Assembly: GCA_026018925.1 (NCBI GenBank)
Contig: JAKSZU010000003.1
Location: 188,763,639 to 188,827,638, forward strand
Length of the DNA stretch: 64,000 bases
Source of the DNA: Tupaia tana
Taxonomy: Eukaryota; Chordata; Mammalia; Scandentia; Tupaiidae
Reading direction: 5' to 3'
Notes under the pieces: generated by a model
Databases searched by the model: none
What the model was told of the DNA's origin: nothing
Seen by the model: only the letters and a program-made list of their open reading frames with translations
In this document: in pieces, positions 10,020 to 21,845 of the stretch
How the letters are laid out: each line of letters begins with the position of its first letter
Numbering within the stretch: the stretch's first letter is position 1
Made by a program: the position numbers and the translations under genes

Positions 10020-10440
10020 TGCTTGAAAAGAAGAACTGAAAGTAGCGTCTTCTAAAATAATATAAGAACAGGCTATGCCATCATAGTATGAAGAAAGAAA
10101 AGGACATGTATTTGTAACATATACCAATTATCCACACTCTATGGTAGAAACTGAAAGACTGGAGGACATAAAAGCATTAAAAATTGTTATGGACACTAGA
10201 GACAGAGTGGAAGGAGAATGTGGGATGGGAAGAGTGCAGGAAAGGAAATCTGGGGGAAAAAATGGAGAGGTAAGATATTTGTGGGACACAGATATGGTTT
10301 ATTATCTGTTGATGAGGATGTATATAGTATTCTCAACTGGATTGAGATGTATATCACACTGGGTAAAGTCTCTTTACAATCTAAATGATGTATAGCAATT
10401 GAATGTATAAATAATAATAATAATAAAATTTTAAAAGAGC
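10020..10440 (+). mobile_element. L1 3' UTR fragment
   Basis: A G-rich polypurine stretch (about 10195-10275) is followed by 'gggtaaagtctctttacaat', 'gcaattgaatgtataaataa' and (AAT)n. The last part reappears in reverse at 32403-32500, so it is a dispersed element; a G-rich polypurine tract is a known feature of mammalian L1 3' UTRs. Left boundary is uncertain. No ORF2 sequence is present, so the copy is strongly 5'-truncated. Confidence 0.6.
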
Positions 10441-11167
10441 ATGTGTTAAGATGTTAAAACCAGTGAGCTTTCCTGAGTAGCAGAAACTCCACAGTAGGCA
10501 GAAGTGCCTGGTGAATCATGACCATCATTGAGACAAACTGGTTACAAAAAAGGACAGTACCTTCCCAATGAACAGCTCCAAGCAGTATACACTTAACCTA
10601 AAGCCCAGAAACACATCTGTGTTAAAAATTAACACTTGAACCTCTGGCCCTGGAAGACTCCTGGGGCTCATTACAGGTACCCTCTAATTACTTCCTTGGA
10701 AACACAAGAGAACTGGATTCTGGCATTCATAGGGGCCTCTCTAACCCCCTTGTATATTTTAACAGGGAAGACTCACAGTATTTTCTATTAAGAATCTCTA
10801 GAGGCAAAATAACCAGATACATAACCATGTGGATTAAAAGCTCTGAGAGTGTAGAAGTTACCTCTCATACTTTTCCACCAGCAGCAAATGGAGAATAAAT
10901 GTTGTTAACTTATCTTCTAAACTACTATGTACTCCTGGGTTTCTATGAAGAGAGCCAAAAGGTACCTTTGTTACACACACACAGTGAGATTAGACTCCAG
11001 TGGAAAAAAGTCAACTCTGTTGTAACTACTGAATTACACCTGGCTGTACACACAGATACAGACACAGACCACACAATCAATAATTCCAAGAAGTTTAAAG
11101 ATGGGTCCCATCTGACTTCTTCCTGCTTCCCAGACAAGATCAACCAAGACCCAAGGTTTAATTTAAG
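10441..11167. other. Unique sequence, no gene seen
   Basis: No recognised repeat or exon. Confidence 0.4.
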
Positions 11168-11919
11168 CAATGGTTCCCAAGTATGGTCAAAGGACCTGAG
11201 GGGTCCTTGAGACCTTTCTTGCTAGGTCAGAATTATTCTCATAATAGTACTTATGTATTTTTTAGTCTCTTTCACTCTGATACTCTCATGAGTACACAGA
11301 AGCTACATGACATGTGATAAGGACAACAGACTGAAAGTAGAAGCAGATAAGAGAATCCAGCTGGCATCTATTAAACCAGACATCACAGAGATTTGCAAAA
11401 TTATAAAACAATGCCATGCCTCAAAGACTTGTTTTGGAAAATGTAGTTATATTTTATAAAAATATGCTCTTCGTGTTAACATGTAGTATGTTTACTTGTT
11501 AAGTAATCTAGGATTTATCAGTTTTAATTTTAATGTGGTAAATATGATAAATATAGCCCTCATAAACAAAATATTTCTGGAGGGGCCAGCAGATGGTATA
11601 GTGGTTACATTGCTAGACTGCCACATAGTCAACCATAGTTAGAGTCCCAGACCCATTCATGCTGGGTGCAGTGTGTGTGTGCCCAAAATCTCTAGAGAAG
11701 AATGAAGGAGAAGGGACTGCAGTATGGCCACTCCCCTGGGGGGGGGGGGGTGATTTCTCACTTTCTGTCTCTCTGGAGAGCCCATACACCCTGTAGCAAA
11801 AATCTCTCTAAAAAACAAACAAACAAACAAACAAACAGAAAACACTCTGGAGTCTTCAATAATTTGAAATATTTAAGTTTAAAATTTGATCTTGAGACCC
11901 CAAGTTTAGAGAACTGCTA
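11168..11919 (+). mobile_element. hAT-Charlie type DNA transposon, split by a SINE
   Basis: Opening 'caatggttcccaagtatggt' and closing 'agaccccaagtttagagaac' form imperfect terminal inverted repeats. Internal text such as 'gctacatgacatgtgataag', 'taaaccagacatcacagag' and 'gttttggaaaatgtagttat' fits an old eutherian hAT element without transposase. A SINE-A lies inside at 11583-11838. Confidence 0.75.
11583..11838 (+). mobile_element. SINE-A copy inside a hAT fossil
   Basis: 'ggggccagcagatggtatag' to an (AAAC)n tail (11811-11838). Short TSD around 'ctggag' on both sides. A G13 run sits at 11738-11750 where the body hairpin lies. Confidence 0.92.
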
Positions 11920-11999
11920 GTTCATAAGAAAGAAAGATAACTGCACCCCATCTGTGTGTCTCAAGAAATTAAGTCTGAACCAAACTGTTGCCTTTTGTC

Positions 12000-12180
12000 T
12001 GTCAGACTCTATCCATTCCTCAGGGTCTGGTTTAAGTCCCACCTCCTCCACCAAATCTTCCTGGACTCTGACATAGCCCTCGGAGAATTCTATGTTCTGC
12101 ATTTCCTTGACAACTAGATTTTCTATGCCACCTAGTATTTCACGATTCACTGACTACCCTGAGACATCCACTGCACAACT
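12000..12180 (+). repeat. L2 LINE fragment
   Basis: 'attcctcagggtctggttta', 'gtcccacctcctccaccaaa', 'tcttcctggactctgaca' follow L2 in order. Fossil. Confidence 0.65.
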
Positions 12181-12261
12181 ATCCTGGGTTATGTAACTTC
12201 TGTTGTTAACTTTTCAAATGAGTATATCTTGTTTCCCCAAGGCACCACAAAACTGTGAAAA

Positions 12262-12375
12262 ATGAGTCTGAATCCCAGCTCTGCTTCTTAACCAGCAGGC
12301 TGACTTTGGGCAAGTAACTAAAGACTCGGTTTCCTTATTTCTAAAAGGCAGAGCAGGCAGCCATCCAGTGAAATC
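12262..12375 (+). repeat. MIR fragment
   Basis: 'gagtctgaatcccagctctg', 'gactttgggcaagtaacta', 'ctcggtttccttatttcta' are MIR core motifs in order. Confidence 0.65.
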
Positions 12376-14410
12376 CAGACAGTTGTACCTACTCTTCGAG
12401 CACCACTTAGCTCAGGACTTTTTTGTGAACTAACAGCAGTAACAATCTTGGGCACCAAGCACGTGCTGGCACATAGAAGGCAGACCAGTCTTCTTCCCAA
12501 CAGCATAGCCATAGCAGGCAGAAATGACCTCAACTATCACCTATCAACTATCATGAAATATTAGGTGGATGAATGATGTGTGAATCAATGCATCAAGTTT
12601 GGATCTCACTAGAGGACAGTACTGCCCTCCTAAGGGACATCAAAAATGAGTATGGGCAAAGAGGGCTACTGGCTTGTAATGAACAAGAATTATTGGCATT
12701 TAGTGGGCAGGGACATAACTAAGACTCCATCTTCTCAAACACCACAGATTTCTATCTCAGACACGAACTTTAGGATCTCCATGTCCTGATGCCTCATATT
12801 GTTCCTCTCATTGAAGAGTGTCCCCCTCCTGTTCCTCAAGCTATTCCTGCTAGGGGTTGGGGGATTCTCAGTCTCTAGGAGAAATAACAGCTCTGCAACC
12901 TCCTAGATAGTTCTCTTATCAATTAATAGGTTGAAATGATAGTGCATCCATTTCACTTCATCTCAACTCCCTTACTTTACTTCCCCTTCCTAGAGGGGTA
13001 GAAAAGCAGTCATTCTACCTCTAATGAGGGCTTCTTTCTCTCGTGTCGAATACCTCATTATGGTTCTTCTTACCCTCTAGCTCCATTCTTTTTCTTTCTC
13101 CCTCATTCTGGCAAGTGGCCCACAGTCCCATCAGAGACAACAGGAAGCAGCCAAGGAATGCTGTTTCTGTGTGAATTCAGATTCCTCTGCCTTGGACTAT
13201 GATCCCTGGGAAGGGAGGCCAGAAAAAAAGCCCTGTGCGACCTCACTATAGACAATCTGGGTATTTTCATTGTTTTCTGGGGGGTAGGGAGCCCATGATT
13301 TTGTTTGATCCAGATTGCAAAGAGGGGGGAGAATATGTGTTCCAAGCATTTACACCTGCCCTGCATATTTAACAACTACATAGTTGTTAAAAAGGGGAAC
13401 ATACAACACACTGACATATTTGTTAAATGAAACGTTGATCCTCTTTCAAATGTGACCCACAGCCATCTGTTCACTTGGGACATATTTCTCAAATACCCAC
13501 TCCCCATCACTGCTTTTCCCCAGAGAAGGAATAAGACCAAAATGGTCCTTTCATGGTCCATAGGACATCCTGGAAATACAGGCTAAAGAGATGTCAGCAC
13601 TTGGGCCTCCATTGATAGTCCTACTAAGCAAAAATTTTAAGAAACATAGTTTGTCCTTCAAGAATAAGATTAACATAATAATGAATCAACACAGAGATAT
13701 ATAAGCAAAATCAATCACTGAGCTAGATCTCAATCAGATGAAACATATTAACATCATCTCAAAAACGCTGGAGTCTGTGTGGAGCTGGGGAGGACAGAAG
13801 ACCAGCCAAGAAGGCCAAAGAAAACGAAGTCCCCACGCATACAATGGCAGTGCCCGTCCTAGCACTGCCGCGGAGGGTATATTTGAGTGAGATTGATATC
13901 TCCAGACTTCTCAACCTATTGTTAATAACAATTTTTCCAAACTTAGATTGTGAAGTCGAATCCCCAAGAAATACGTCATGATTTTCAATAAAGGTTTCTA
14001 ACAATGAATATCAACTCTCTAGTAGATTAATAACCCACAGTAGCATATTAAAGGTTCCACCATGTTGTGAAATAAAGAAATCTGTTTCACTTTTAACTCA
14101 AAGCCTCCCAAACTTATTTGTCCAAACCTTTTCTTTACAGAACAACCACTAATAGCCCCCAGAATTAGTGATCCTTGGAACTCCAGTTTAAACCATGGAG
14201 TCTCCAATTCATTTTTCTGACTAATTTCATCATTAGAGTTGTGCTTTCTTCAAAGCCTGCCTCCAGAGCTATTTCAGATTAGTGAACAGATCCTAGAACC
14301 TCAGTTGGCATAACATATGATTCACCTTGTAACTTGAACTTGCATACTGACTTTATATAACATTTGCAAGCACTTACTTCCTGTTAGCTCTCCCCACATG
14401 GAGCTTCTCT
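12376..14410. other. Mostly unique SINE-free sequence
   Basis: Two kilobases with no SINE. It contains a perfect 10-bp-arm inverted repeat (13369-13390). A possible hAT scrap lies at 14090-14205 ('cctcccaaacttatttgtcc' ... 'ttagtgatccttggaac'). A CpG-bearing patch sits near 13840-13875. No exon is supported; small open frames lack family features. Confidence 0.4.
13369..13390. repeat. Perfect short inverted repeat
   Basis: Arms ttaacaacta and tagttgttaa separated by 'ca'. Function unknown; likely chance or a small cruciform-capable site. Confidence 0.8.
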
Positions 14411-14613
14411 CAGGTACTAGTGGTACTTATCTGGGGCCAATTTTGTTCGAGGTGGGGGCATTTGATAGCTGTCCTTATTAGGAGGAAAGTGCTATTGCTA
14501 TCTAGTGGACAGAAACTAAGTATGCTGCTGGACGTTCTACAACACATAGAACAGTTCTCTACCACAAGGAACTACCTGGCCTAAATGAAAGTAGTGCTGA
14601 GGTTGGTAACCCT
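14411..14613 (+). repeat. MER20-like DNA transposon
   Basis: 'ggtgggggcatttgatagct', 'gtgctattgctatctagtgg', 'gctgctggacgttctacaac', 'acatagaacagttct', then 'agtgctgaggttggtaaccc' match the motif order of MER20, a short hAT element found across placental mammals. Confidence 0.75.
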
Positions 14614-15180
14614 ATAAACTCATAGCCTGGGTCTACAAGGCTGAGAATCTTGGTAAATTCACCAAAACAATTAATGCTGCCCTAAAAGGGTTCTTACCAA
14701 CCAGCCAGTAGCTTATGGAGGGACGAGGAAGCATCTCTGCTCATGTGCAAAAGGAGCTTTTCCTTTAATGTCCATAACAGATACAATCTGGGGCTGGGGG
14801 GCAGATGCCAATCTTCTAGAGAGTGAACCTGTGATACTAGGACATTCTCTGTCCAGTCCTCTACCCATAGCTAACAGCCACATGAGGCCATTTATGCAGC
14901 ATGACTCTCATTTGCTCAAAAAGTAACAGCCAACTATGAAAGTAGGAAAGTCAGTGGATACTGGGACCTTTAGCTGCTTCCCTATGCTCAGGAACCACCA
15001 CATGGGCAGGAAAAAAAGTACGATGTCCCTCACAGACTATTGTAATCAATGCAAATAAAAAGACAAGCTACTAGGAAAGAAGGCTCAGGGTTCTCTTCCT
15101 ACAGTCAAGACAAATTAAAGGACATGAATAGGTTGTAGAGTAGCATACCACAACTGACTGAAAAAAAAAAAACAGACATT
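14614..15180. other. Unique sequence, no gene seen
   Basis: No repeat or coding region recognised. Confidence 0.4.
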
Positions 15181-15186
15181 GCAGAT

Positions 15187-15290
15187 GTGTGTATATATAT
15201 ATATATATATAGATGTGTATATCACACACACACATACACACATACATATATATATATATGTGTGTGTGTGTGTATACACATACACATATC
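15187..15290. repeat. (TA)n/(CA)n/(TG)n compound microsatellite
   Basis: Blocks of TA, CA and TG alternate so that the CA part and the TG part are reverse complements around a TA core. This purine-pyrimidine alternation can form hairpins or Z-DNA. Confidence 0.95.
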
Positions 15291-16504
15291 TCCAATGTGG
15301 TGTCCTTTGTTAAAAACAACGAATATGGTATTATCCTTGATTTGATTGTTGCACAGTACATGCACACTTTGAAAGTCCATGCTGTGCCCCAACAAAGATG
15401 TACAATTAGAATGTAAATGAGAAAGTATAAAATAAAGAACTTGGACAGAAGGGGCACACTATGTTTCCTGGAACCTTCAGCTATGTACAAAGTATGCATT
15501 ACGCTTTAAGAAGAACCCAATGTGGTTTCTTTATGCAAACAATACTCTTCAAATACACATGTATCTATATTATGTCATATGCATATATAGATAAACAGAT
15601 TAGGAAAAAAAAAAAAGGATGGTGACTAGGGGGTAGATGATTGATTGAGAAAGAAAGAGAATAAAAGACAAAGCTGTTGTTATCTAAGTGCTGGAAAGGT
15701 CCAGCTCTCCTTTCCTTCATGTGACTTACACACAGACAACCCAAAAGCAAGAGAAGCTGGTCTTGGGGTGGTGAGTGAGAGAATTAAGCTCCTTCTCCTT
15801 CCCAGCGCTTACCTGATCCCTGTTTGGACCCAGCCTATTCTGGGAGGCAAACAAAGTGGGATCCCATCCTTTCACTCAAAGACCTTGTACAGGTTCAGGA
15901 CAGCAGGCCTATCATCATGCAGCAGCCTTGACCTTTGAAAGTTAAAGAAATGACCTTTTCCAAGGATTTTAGTTCTGTCCAGAATTCTCTTCAAATGAAG
16001 GGGAGTAAGAGACAAAAGCAGAAAGACAAAGAAGAGAAAGAAATGGCTTGCAGTTTTCTGAAGGCACTTTAGAAAAACTGAAACAAGATTTTAACACGTA
16101 GGATTCAGCTGAGAATGTGAGGCCCAACACAGGAAACAGAGACCTTTGGGCCTCTCCAGGAGGAGGGTACAAGGGTGCTTTGAGATAAAAAGTGCCCTCA
16201 GGGGAGGTGTAGAAAGGGGAGGAGAAGCAGTAAAAACAGGCTCTGCATAGTACAGTTTACCTTCAGCTAACACAGCTTGGTCTGCCCCAAACTATCAGAC
16301 CCCATCCTGCCCCCAAAAAAGGAGGGAGAAGAAATAACTGAGTCATCAAAGAAAGAAGTATGTGTGTGATGAGATGAGGTAGCCAGAGTAAGAAAAATTG
16401 AACTACAGACAAGAAATGGAAACGGAGGAGAAACAAGTGACATGGGCCATGCCGGGGGAGGGAGGAGCACATCTCCCTCACAGCAGAAGTTACTATTCAC
16501 CAGT
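15291..16504. other. Unique SINE-free sequence
   Basis: No recognised repeat. The reverse strand is pyrimidine-rich around 15970-16480, which creates chance leucine/serine-rich frames without family character. Confidence 0.4.
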
Positions 16505-16680
16505 GAGAGCACAGGAAACTAGGCACCATGGTGTGGTGTGCACTTACCAGCTCTGGAGTCCAAAAGAAATAGACTCAAGTCCTGGTTCCACCGATAAGGA
16601 GCTGAGTGACTAGGACTAGGTGTTTTATATCCCAAGACTCAGTTTCCTACTCTGCAAGATGGCAGCAACAATTCTTTTTT
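16505..16680 (+). repeat. MIR element
   Basis: 'gagagcacaggaaactaggc', 'tctggagtccaaaagaa', 'gactcaagtcctggttccac', 'gctgagtgactaggac', 'cccaagactcagtttcctac', 'tctgcaagatggcag' follow MIR from tRNA-like head to 3' half. Confidence 0.8.
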
Positions 16681-16943
16681 CCCAGGGCTATGAGGCTTGA
16701 GGTGTTGTAAGTAAGTCAGGGGGTTTTCAGAATCCAACCACATATGGTCCTCCCTTTCCCCACTAACCTCATCTTCAAATCCTCACCATGCAGAGTTTAT
16801 TTCAGAAAGGAATTTGACTTCTTAGGATATACTAGCCTATTTTTATGGAAAGAGTAGACTGAAACTTGTAGAAAATTCCAGAAGATGCCAAGTTTTTGAA
16901 AAAGATGGGTAGGAATCCCGAGTTTTTCAGAAGCCCCATGGCT

Positions 16944-17190
16944 GGGACCAGCAGATGGCATAATGATTACGTCACCTGGCTGACCATGGTTCTAGTCCCT
17001 GACTTTGGCTTAAAAATCACACAGGGCATGCGTGCATGTGTGCATACCCAAGAGCCCTGGAGGAGAAGTGATTGTGGTGTGGTCATCCCCCTGGTTGGGT
17101 GATTTCTCACTTTCCCTCTCATTATGTCTGGCTCTCTGATGAGTGCATGCATTCTAAGGTAAAAACCTCTTTAAAAAAATAAATAAATAA
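16944..17190 (+). mobile_element. SINE-A copy with 12-bp TSD
   Basis: 'gggaccagcagatggcataa' to an (AAAT)n tail. The TSD agaagccccatg occurs at 16929-16940 and 17192-17203. Part of the pyrimidine tract is short. Confidence 0.95.
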
Positions 17191-17203
17191 AAGAAGCCCC
17201 ATG

Positions 17204-17529
17204 ACATTGGAGGACAATGGTTAGATAAAAGCAAGAGGGGAGTAAGTTCCTCCAAAATGAGAAAGCGAAATCAGTCAGAGAGAAAAACCAACCATATGTT
17301 TACCAACCATATCTTTAAAGACTCCAAAACCCTGAGGCACCAAAGCCAGTGATGTAATTAAAGATTCACTAGTACCTACTGGGAATGTCAATGGGTCTGA
17401 AGAGAAGGAAAGAGAAACTTTCTCCCACTAGAGCTTAAGCCTGGAACAAGTGACATGACCAGTACACTGGGATAGCCCAAGGCAAAAGACGCCAAAGTGG
17501 AGACCAGGACATCTGATGACAGGCACACC
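17204..17529. other. Unique sequence, no gene seen
   Basis: No repeat or coding region recognised. Confidence 0.4.
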
Positions 17530-17612
17530 TCTTCTCCTTATAGTGCCCCTTACAGTGCTACGCAGTCAGTGCTCAAGAAATATTTGTTAGTTGAGTGAAT
17601 GAGTTATTCATT
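17530..17612 (+). repeat. L2 3' end
   Basis: 'tgcccctt...gtgctcaagaaatatttgtt' and 'gagtgaatgag' resemble the final bases of L2. Confidence 0.5.
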
Positions 17613-18221
17613 CAACTCACGGCTCTGAGTTGCTTGCTTGTGGACAAACTCTGTGAAGCCTGGTCTCATTTTCTGCCAAAGAACAATTCCAGCCTGTTTT
17701 AGGGAAAACAACAAAGGCCAAGGAGGAACCTGCAGAGACTGGAAACTAGGAGGCTAAAAGGTGAGACACCTGTGGTTGTCCACTCATCCAAACACCCATA
17801 CCACGAGGCTGCAACTGGCTTACTCACATCCATAGAAGTTATTAATACCCACAGGCTAGTGGCCAATGCCTCAGGTCTACCTCGGTTCTGAGGGACACAG
17901 AAATTAGACTCCAAGAAAGTCAAAAAGATTCCAGGGTCAACAAGCCCAAGGCCCATCACCCTCTGAATCAGAGAAGACATCCACTAAATCTAACTTTGAT
18001 GCCCTATTCTCCTCCCAATACAGTCTGCACTTCCCTGACATAAGAAGTAGCATCTTCTGAACAGAATTAGTAGTGCTGAACCAAGAAAACCTTTCACTAA
18101 ACTGCAGCAAATCTCAGGGAGAGAGGAAGGAAAGATATTATTTTAAGTTTCATACAGTTGAATGTATTTAAAGAGCCATCTTTTAGTCTGAGATGTGTCT
18201 ATCCCACTTTTTCTGCTTACC
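17613..18221. other. Unique sequence, no gene seen
   Basis: No recognised repeat or exon. Confidence 0.4.
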
Positions 18222-18400
18222 GACCTTGAGAATACCAAGTTCTTTCCCACCTGAGGACCTTTGCACATACAGTCTTCTCTGCCTAGAACCCTTGCTTCCC
18301 TTTCCATATCAAGCTTCTTTTTTTCCCTTCTGTGCTTCTACTTAGCACAGCATTTGCAGCAGACTGGATCTCAATAAGTGCTTATTCAACTATTGCATTA
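18222..18400 (+). repeat. L2 LINE fragment
   Basis: 'ggacctttgcacatacagtc', 'tctctgcctagaacccttgc' and 'ctcaataagtgcttattcaa' are L2 landmarks in order. Confidence 0.7.
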
Positions 18401-18454
18401 AGCACTGTTTATTGATGAAACAATTCTGATAGCAAATGTATTGTTTAAATTCTT

Positions 18455-19852
18455 TATTTTATTTATTTTTTTATTTCATTTTCTTTTATACATTCAATCA
18501 CATTATTTTTTGGCTTACAAAATGGATATTTCAACAGGTGAACATTTCTCCCTAGTACAGTTGATAAAACTATAAAATATTTTCAATACATAATACCACA
18601 TTTCTTTGTGCCATTAATGTTTTGCCTCCCTATTTTTCTTCTAAATGTCCTGCCTCAGACCCTCCTCTTTCACACACACTATATCTGGTATTTACATCTA
18701 TATACTGTGTTTCTATATCCTTTAGTCAATTAGTTTCAGTCATAGACCCTCAATATATATTAAGTGGGGACATACAATGCCTCTCCTTCATAGCCTGGCT
18801 TGCTTCACTCAGCAGTAAATCTTCCATATTCATCCACTTCCTGCCAAAAGCCAGGGTTTTGTTGTTTTTTTATGGCTGAATAGTATTCCATAGAGTATAT
18901 GTGCCACAGTTTTTCTATCCATTCATCTGTTTGTGGGCAATTGGGTTGTTTCCATGACTTAGCAATTGTGAATAGTGCCACAATAAACATCGATTTGCAA
19001 GCACTTTTCTGATTAAGTATTCTTCTGTCCTTTGGGTAGATACCAAGGAGTGGAACTGGATAGTAGTTCTATCTGTAGATTTTTGAGGAATCTCCAAATT
19101 GTTCTCCACACTGGCTGGACCAATTTACATTCCCCCCAGCAGTGTAAGCGGGTTCCCCTTTCATCACACCCCCTCCAGCACTTACCGTTTTTTGTTTTTT
19201 GTTTTTTTAAATCTTAGTCATTCTGACTGGGGTTAGGTGGCATCTCATTGTTGTTTTGATCTGCATTTCCCTTATAATGAGGGATGTTGAGCATTTTTTC
19301 ATATGCCTTTTAGCTATTCCTATGTCATCTTTAGAGAGTGATTTTTTTCAACTCATTCTCCCATCTTTTAATAGGATTGATCTTCTTTTTTCAGAACAGC
19401 TGCTTGAGTTTCTTGTGAATTCTGATTATCAATCCCTTATTTGATGCACAGTCTACAAAAATATTTTCTCATTCTTAGGGCCGTCTATTCACACTAATTA
19501 CTGTGTCTTTGGCCATGAGAAACTTCTTAGTCTGATGTAATCCCACTTGTCTATTTGGGGGATTATTGATTGTGCTTTGGGGGTCTTATTTAAGAAGTCT
19601 TTGCCTACCCCAATGTCTCCCAGAGTTTCCCCAGTGTTTTCCTGGAGTAGCTTTATAGTTTGAGGTCTTAGACTTAGATCTTTGATCCACCTTGACTTGA
19701 TTTTTGTCAGAGGTGAGAGGTAGGGGTTCAGATTCATCTTTCTGCAAGTGGAAATCCAGTTTTTCCAGCACCATTTGCTGAAAAGGTTTTCCTTTTCCCA
19801 CTAGATTGACTGGTACCCCTTGTCACAAATCAGCTGACTGTATGTTTGGGAT
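18455..19852 (-). mobile_element. 5'-truncated LINE-1 (L1) with TSD
   Basis: The reverse strand encodes the C-terminal part of L1 ORF2 (reverse transcriptase/endonuclease protein); the recognisable peptides include 'MEYYSAIKKQQNPGF' (18880-18930 region) and 'CLLWHYSQLLSHG'. The frame is broken by several stops and shifts, so it is dead. The left end is a T-rich reversed tail after a 3' UTR ending in 'gattgaatgtataaaag' (reversed). A 15-bp duplication with one mismatch (attgtttaaattctt 18440-18454; attgttcaaattctt 19853-19867) marks a single insertion of about 1.4 kb. Confidence 0.9.
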
Positions 19853-19867
19853 ATTGTTCAAATTCTT

Positions 19868-20285
19868 ACTGGGTAAAACTAAAAGAACATAACTCTAGGT
19901 CAGTCCCCCTCTTTATTTTTTCAGAGCAGGAGATGAGGGGGAAGAGTATTTTATGGTTTCAAAATATGGAAAAGTTTGCAAATGAATGCTTCATACAATA
20001 AAAGTCTTTTTTGTATAAATAAAGATGGTTAAGATGGTCATAGAGATCTGTCTGTTAAAACCACAGACCTACTTCTGAAATAGGTCCCTATAAATGATAT
20101 GTCTGCAAATCCACATCTCTTTTCAGAGAGATTCACTTTTTCAGAAGTGTTTCATCTTCATTTCACATTCACCATCAGAGGACACTAATACTATGCCTTT
20201 AGCCTTTTTGCCTTCCCCTTTTAGGCCTTCCAAGCTCTTTATTATGTCAGTTTTAATATATCTGCTTGTAAACATTCATGAGTTC
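19868..20285. other. Unique sequence, no gene seen
   Basis: No repeat or coding region recognised apart from the SINE tail that starts next. Confidence 0.4.
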
Positions 20286-20590
20286 TTTTTTTTTTTTCTT
20301 TTAGTTTTTTGCTCTGGGGCATGTGGTGCACTCGCCAAAGACAGACAGGCAGAGAAAGAAAGAATGAAAGAGGAAAAGTGAGAATCACCCCCCCAAGGGG
20401 AAGCTATACCACAATCTCACCTCCTCCATTATTTTCTCAGAATTTTGGACAGGCGCGCACACACACACACACACACACATACACACACACGCCAGCGTGA
20501 TTCTCAAGTTGACGTGTTCAGGACTTGAACAGTGAAGTCAGCCATACGGCATCAAGCCACCTTAACCTCTATACCACCTGCTGGCTCCTA
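20286..20590 (-). mobile_element. SINE-A copy (antisense)
   Basis: T-run, 'ttgctctggggcatgtggtg', reversed tract, then a head ending 'accacctgctggctcc'. An internal (CA)n has expanded (20457-20490). Flanked by 'tgagttc'/'cgagttc'. Confidence 0.9.
20457..20490. repeat. (CA)n microsatellite in a SINE body
   Basis: About 15 CA units grown from the alternating purine-pyrimidine text in the SINE body. Confidence 0.95.
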
Positions 20591-20618
20591 CGAGTTCATG
20601 TTTAAAGAACTGCCAGTG

Positions 20619-20852
20619 AGGGCCAGATGGTGATACAAAGTGAAATGTGATGCTTTGTAAGGCAGATGCACATGGGAAAGTTACCAGTTCATGTCCAGAG
20701 ACCTCCCTGAATATTCTGGGCATGCATGTGCCCATTGTCTGGGCTGGCTGGAACGGGGGTGGATCACCGCATCAAGATCCTGTCAGGGGTACTGTATCTC
20801 TTTTGCGCTTTCTATCTCTTTCACTCATGAAATTAAAAAATAAACTTAAAAG
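20619..20852 (+). mobile_element. SINE-B copy
   Basis: Starts 'agggccagatggtgatacaa', contains 'acctccctgaatattctggg' and 'gggggtggatcaccgcatca', then 'ctctttcactcatgaaatta' and an AATAAA-bearing tail. These phrases recur at 54217 and are absent from SINE-A. Confidence 0.8.
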
Positions 20853-20862
20853 CAATGTCCAT

Positions 20863-21135
20863 AGGCCAGCCAGGTAGCATGTTGGCTAAGGTGACTGGAT
20901 CCTATATGGCTAGTTGCGGTGCTAGTCCCAGACCTGCAGTTTGAGAAACATGTGGGATGCATGTGCGTGCATGCCCAAAATCCTGAGAGAATAGAAAAGA
21001 AGGAATTTTGGAATGGTCATCCCTCTTGAAGGTGCTTTCTCATTTCTCTCTCTGTCTCTCTGCCTCTCAGTCTCTCTCTGGCAAGCTCATGTGCTCTATA
21101 GCAAAAAGAAAAGAGAGAAAGAAATTAAAAAGAAA
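20863..21135 (+). mobile_element. SINE-A copy
   Basis: 'aggccagccaggtagcatgt' to 'ctctatagcaaaaagaaaag'. It follows the preceding SINE-B after about ten bases, so it probably inserted near or in that copy's tail. Confidence 0.9.
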
Positions 21136-21539
21136 CACAATTTTCTTTAAATGAAGTACAATTTTTTATTGCATTACTAACTCTCCACTGTTTAATTGGT
21201 TCGGATGTTCCTAGATAGTTTTATTAAAGCAGGGTTCACTTATATGCATTGGATGACTCTCTATGGGCTTGGCCTCCTGATCAGTAACACAGGAGGTAGA
21301 TATATATCCCTGCAGTGACACAGGACATAAGGAGTCTTTACAGCTATCCATTACCACCAGGCATTGCACAATTATGTAGGGCACAGACATACATGTTATT
21401 CGCCACCCTCAAGCTGGTGCTCTCCTGTGGTTGTTCCCATCTGGCAATGTGATCGGCTGTGGAATCCAAGGACAAGATGTGTAAAAACAATGACACCTTC
21501 TGTATGTCTAGAGCTGGATTCCAAACATATTCTTAAATA
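21136..21539. other. Unique sequence, no gene seen
   Basis: No repeat or coding region recognised. Confidence 0.4.
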
Positions 21540-21660
21540 AGCACCCATTCCATCTTTACAAGATCCTTGAGAAAGGTGACTGCAGATCATTTACAGGTGG
21601 AGAAACTGAGGCCCAAGTTGATGAGCCAGCTTACTGAAGATGGTATCAGTGGTGGGTAGG
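21540..21660 (-). repeat. MIR fragment (antisense)
   Basis: Reversed core with 'ggtggagaaactgaggccca' and 'gatgagccagcttactgaag'. Confidence 0.55.
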
Positions 21661-21845
21661 GAGGAGGGAGCAGCAAGAAGTTAACAGGAGTACCTGGAAG
21701 CACAAAGACCAGTGAGGAGAAGGCGTTATTGTTCACGTGACAGTGGAGGGCTAAACTAGGGATCTACCTCCTATCACTTAACCTTTCATCTGACAGCGAA
21801 ATAGTATTGTCCTGCCTCCTTTATTAAGCTATTATAAAGTTAACA

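Noticed and set aside
18805-19109. Reverse-strand frames resembling L1 ORF2 as an active gene
   Set aside because: The element is 5'-truncated and the frame is broken repeatedly.
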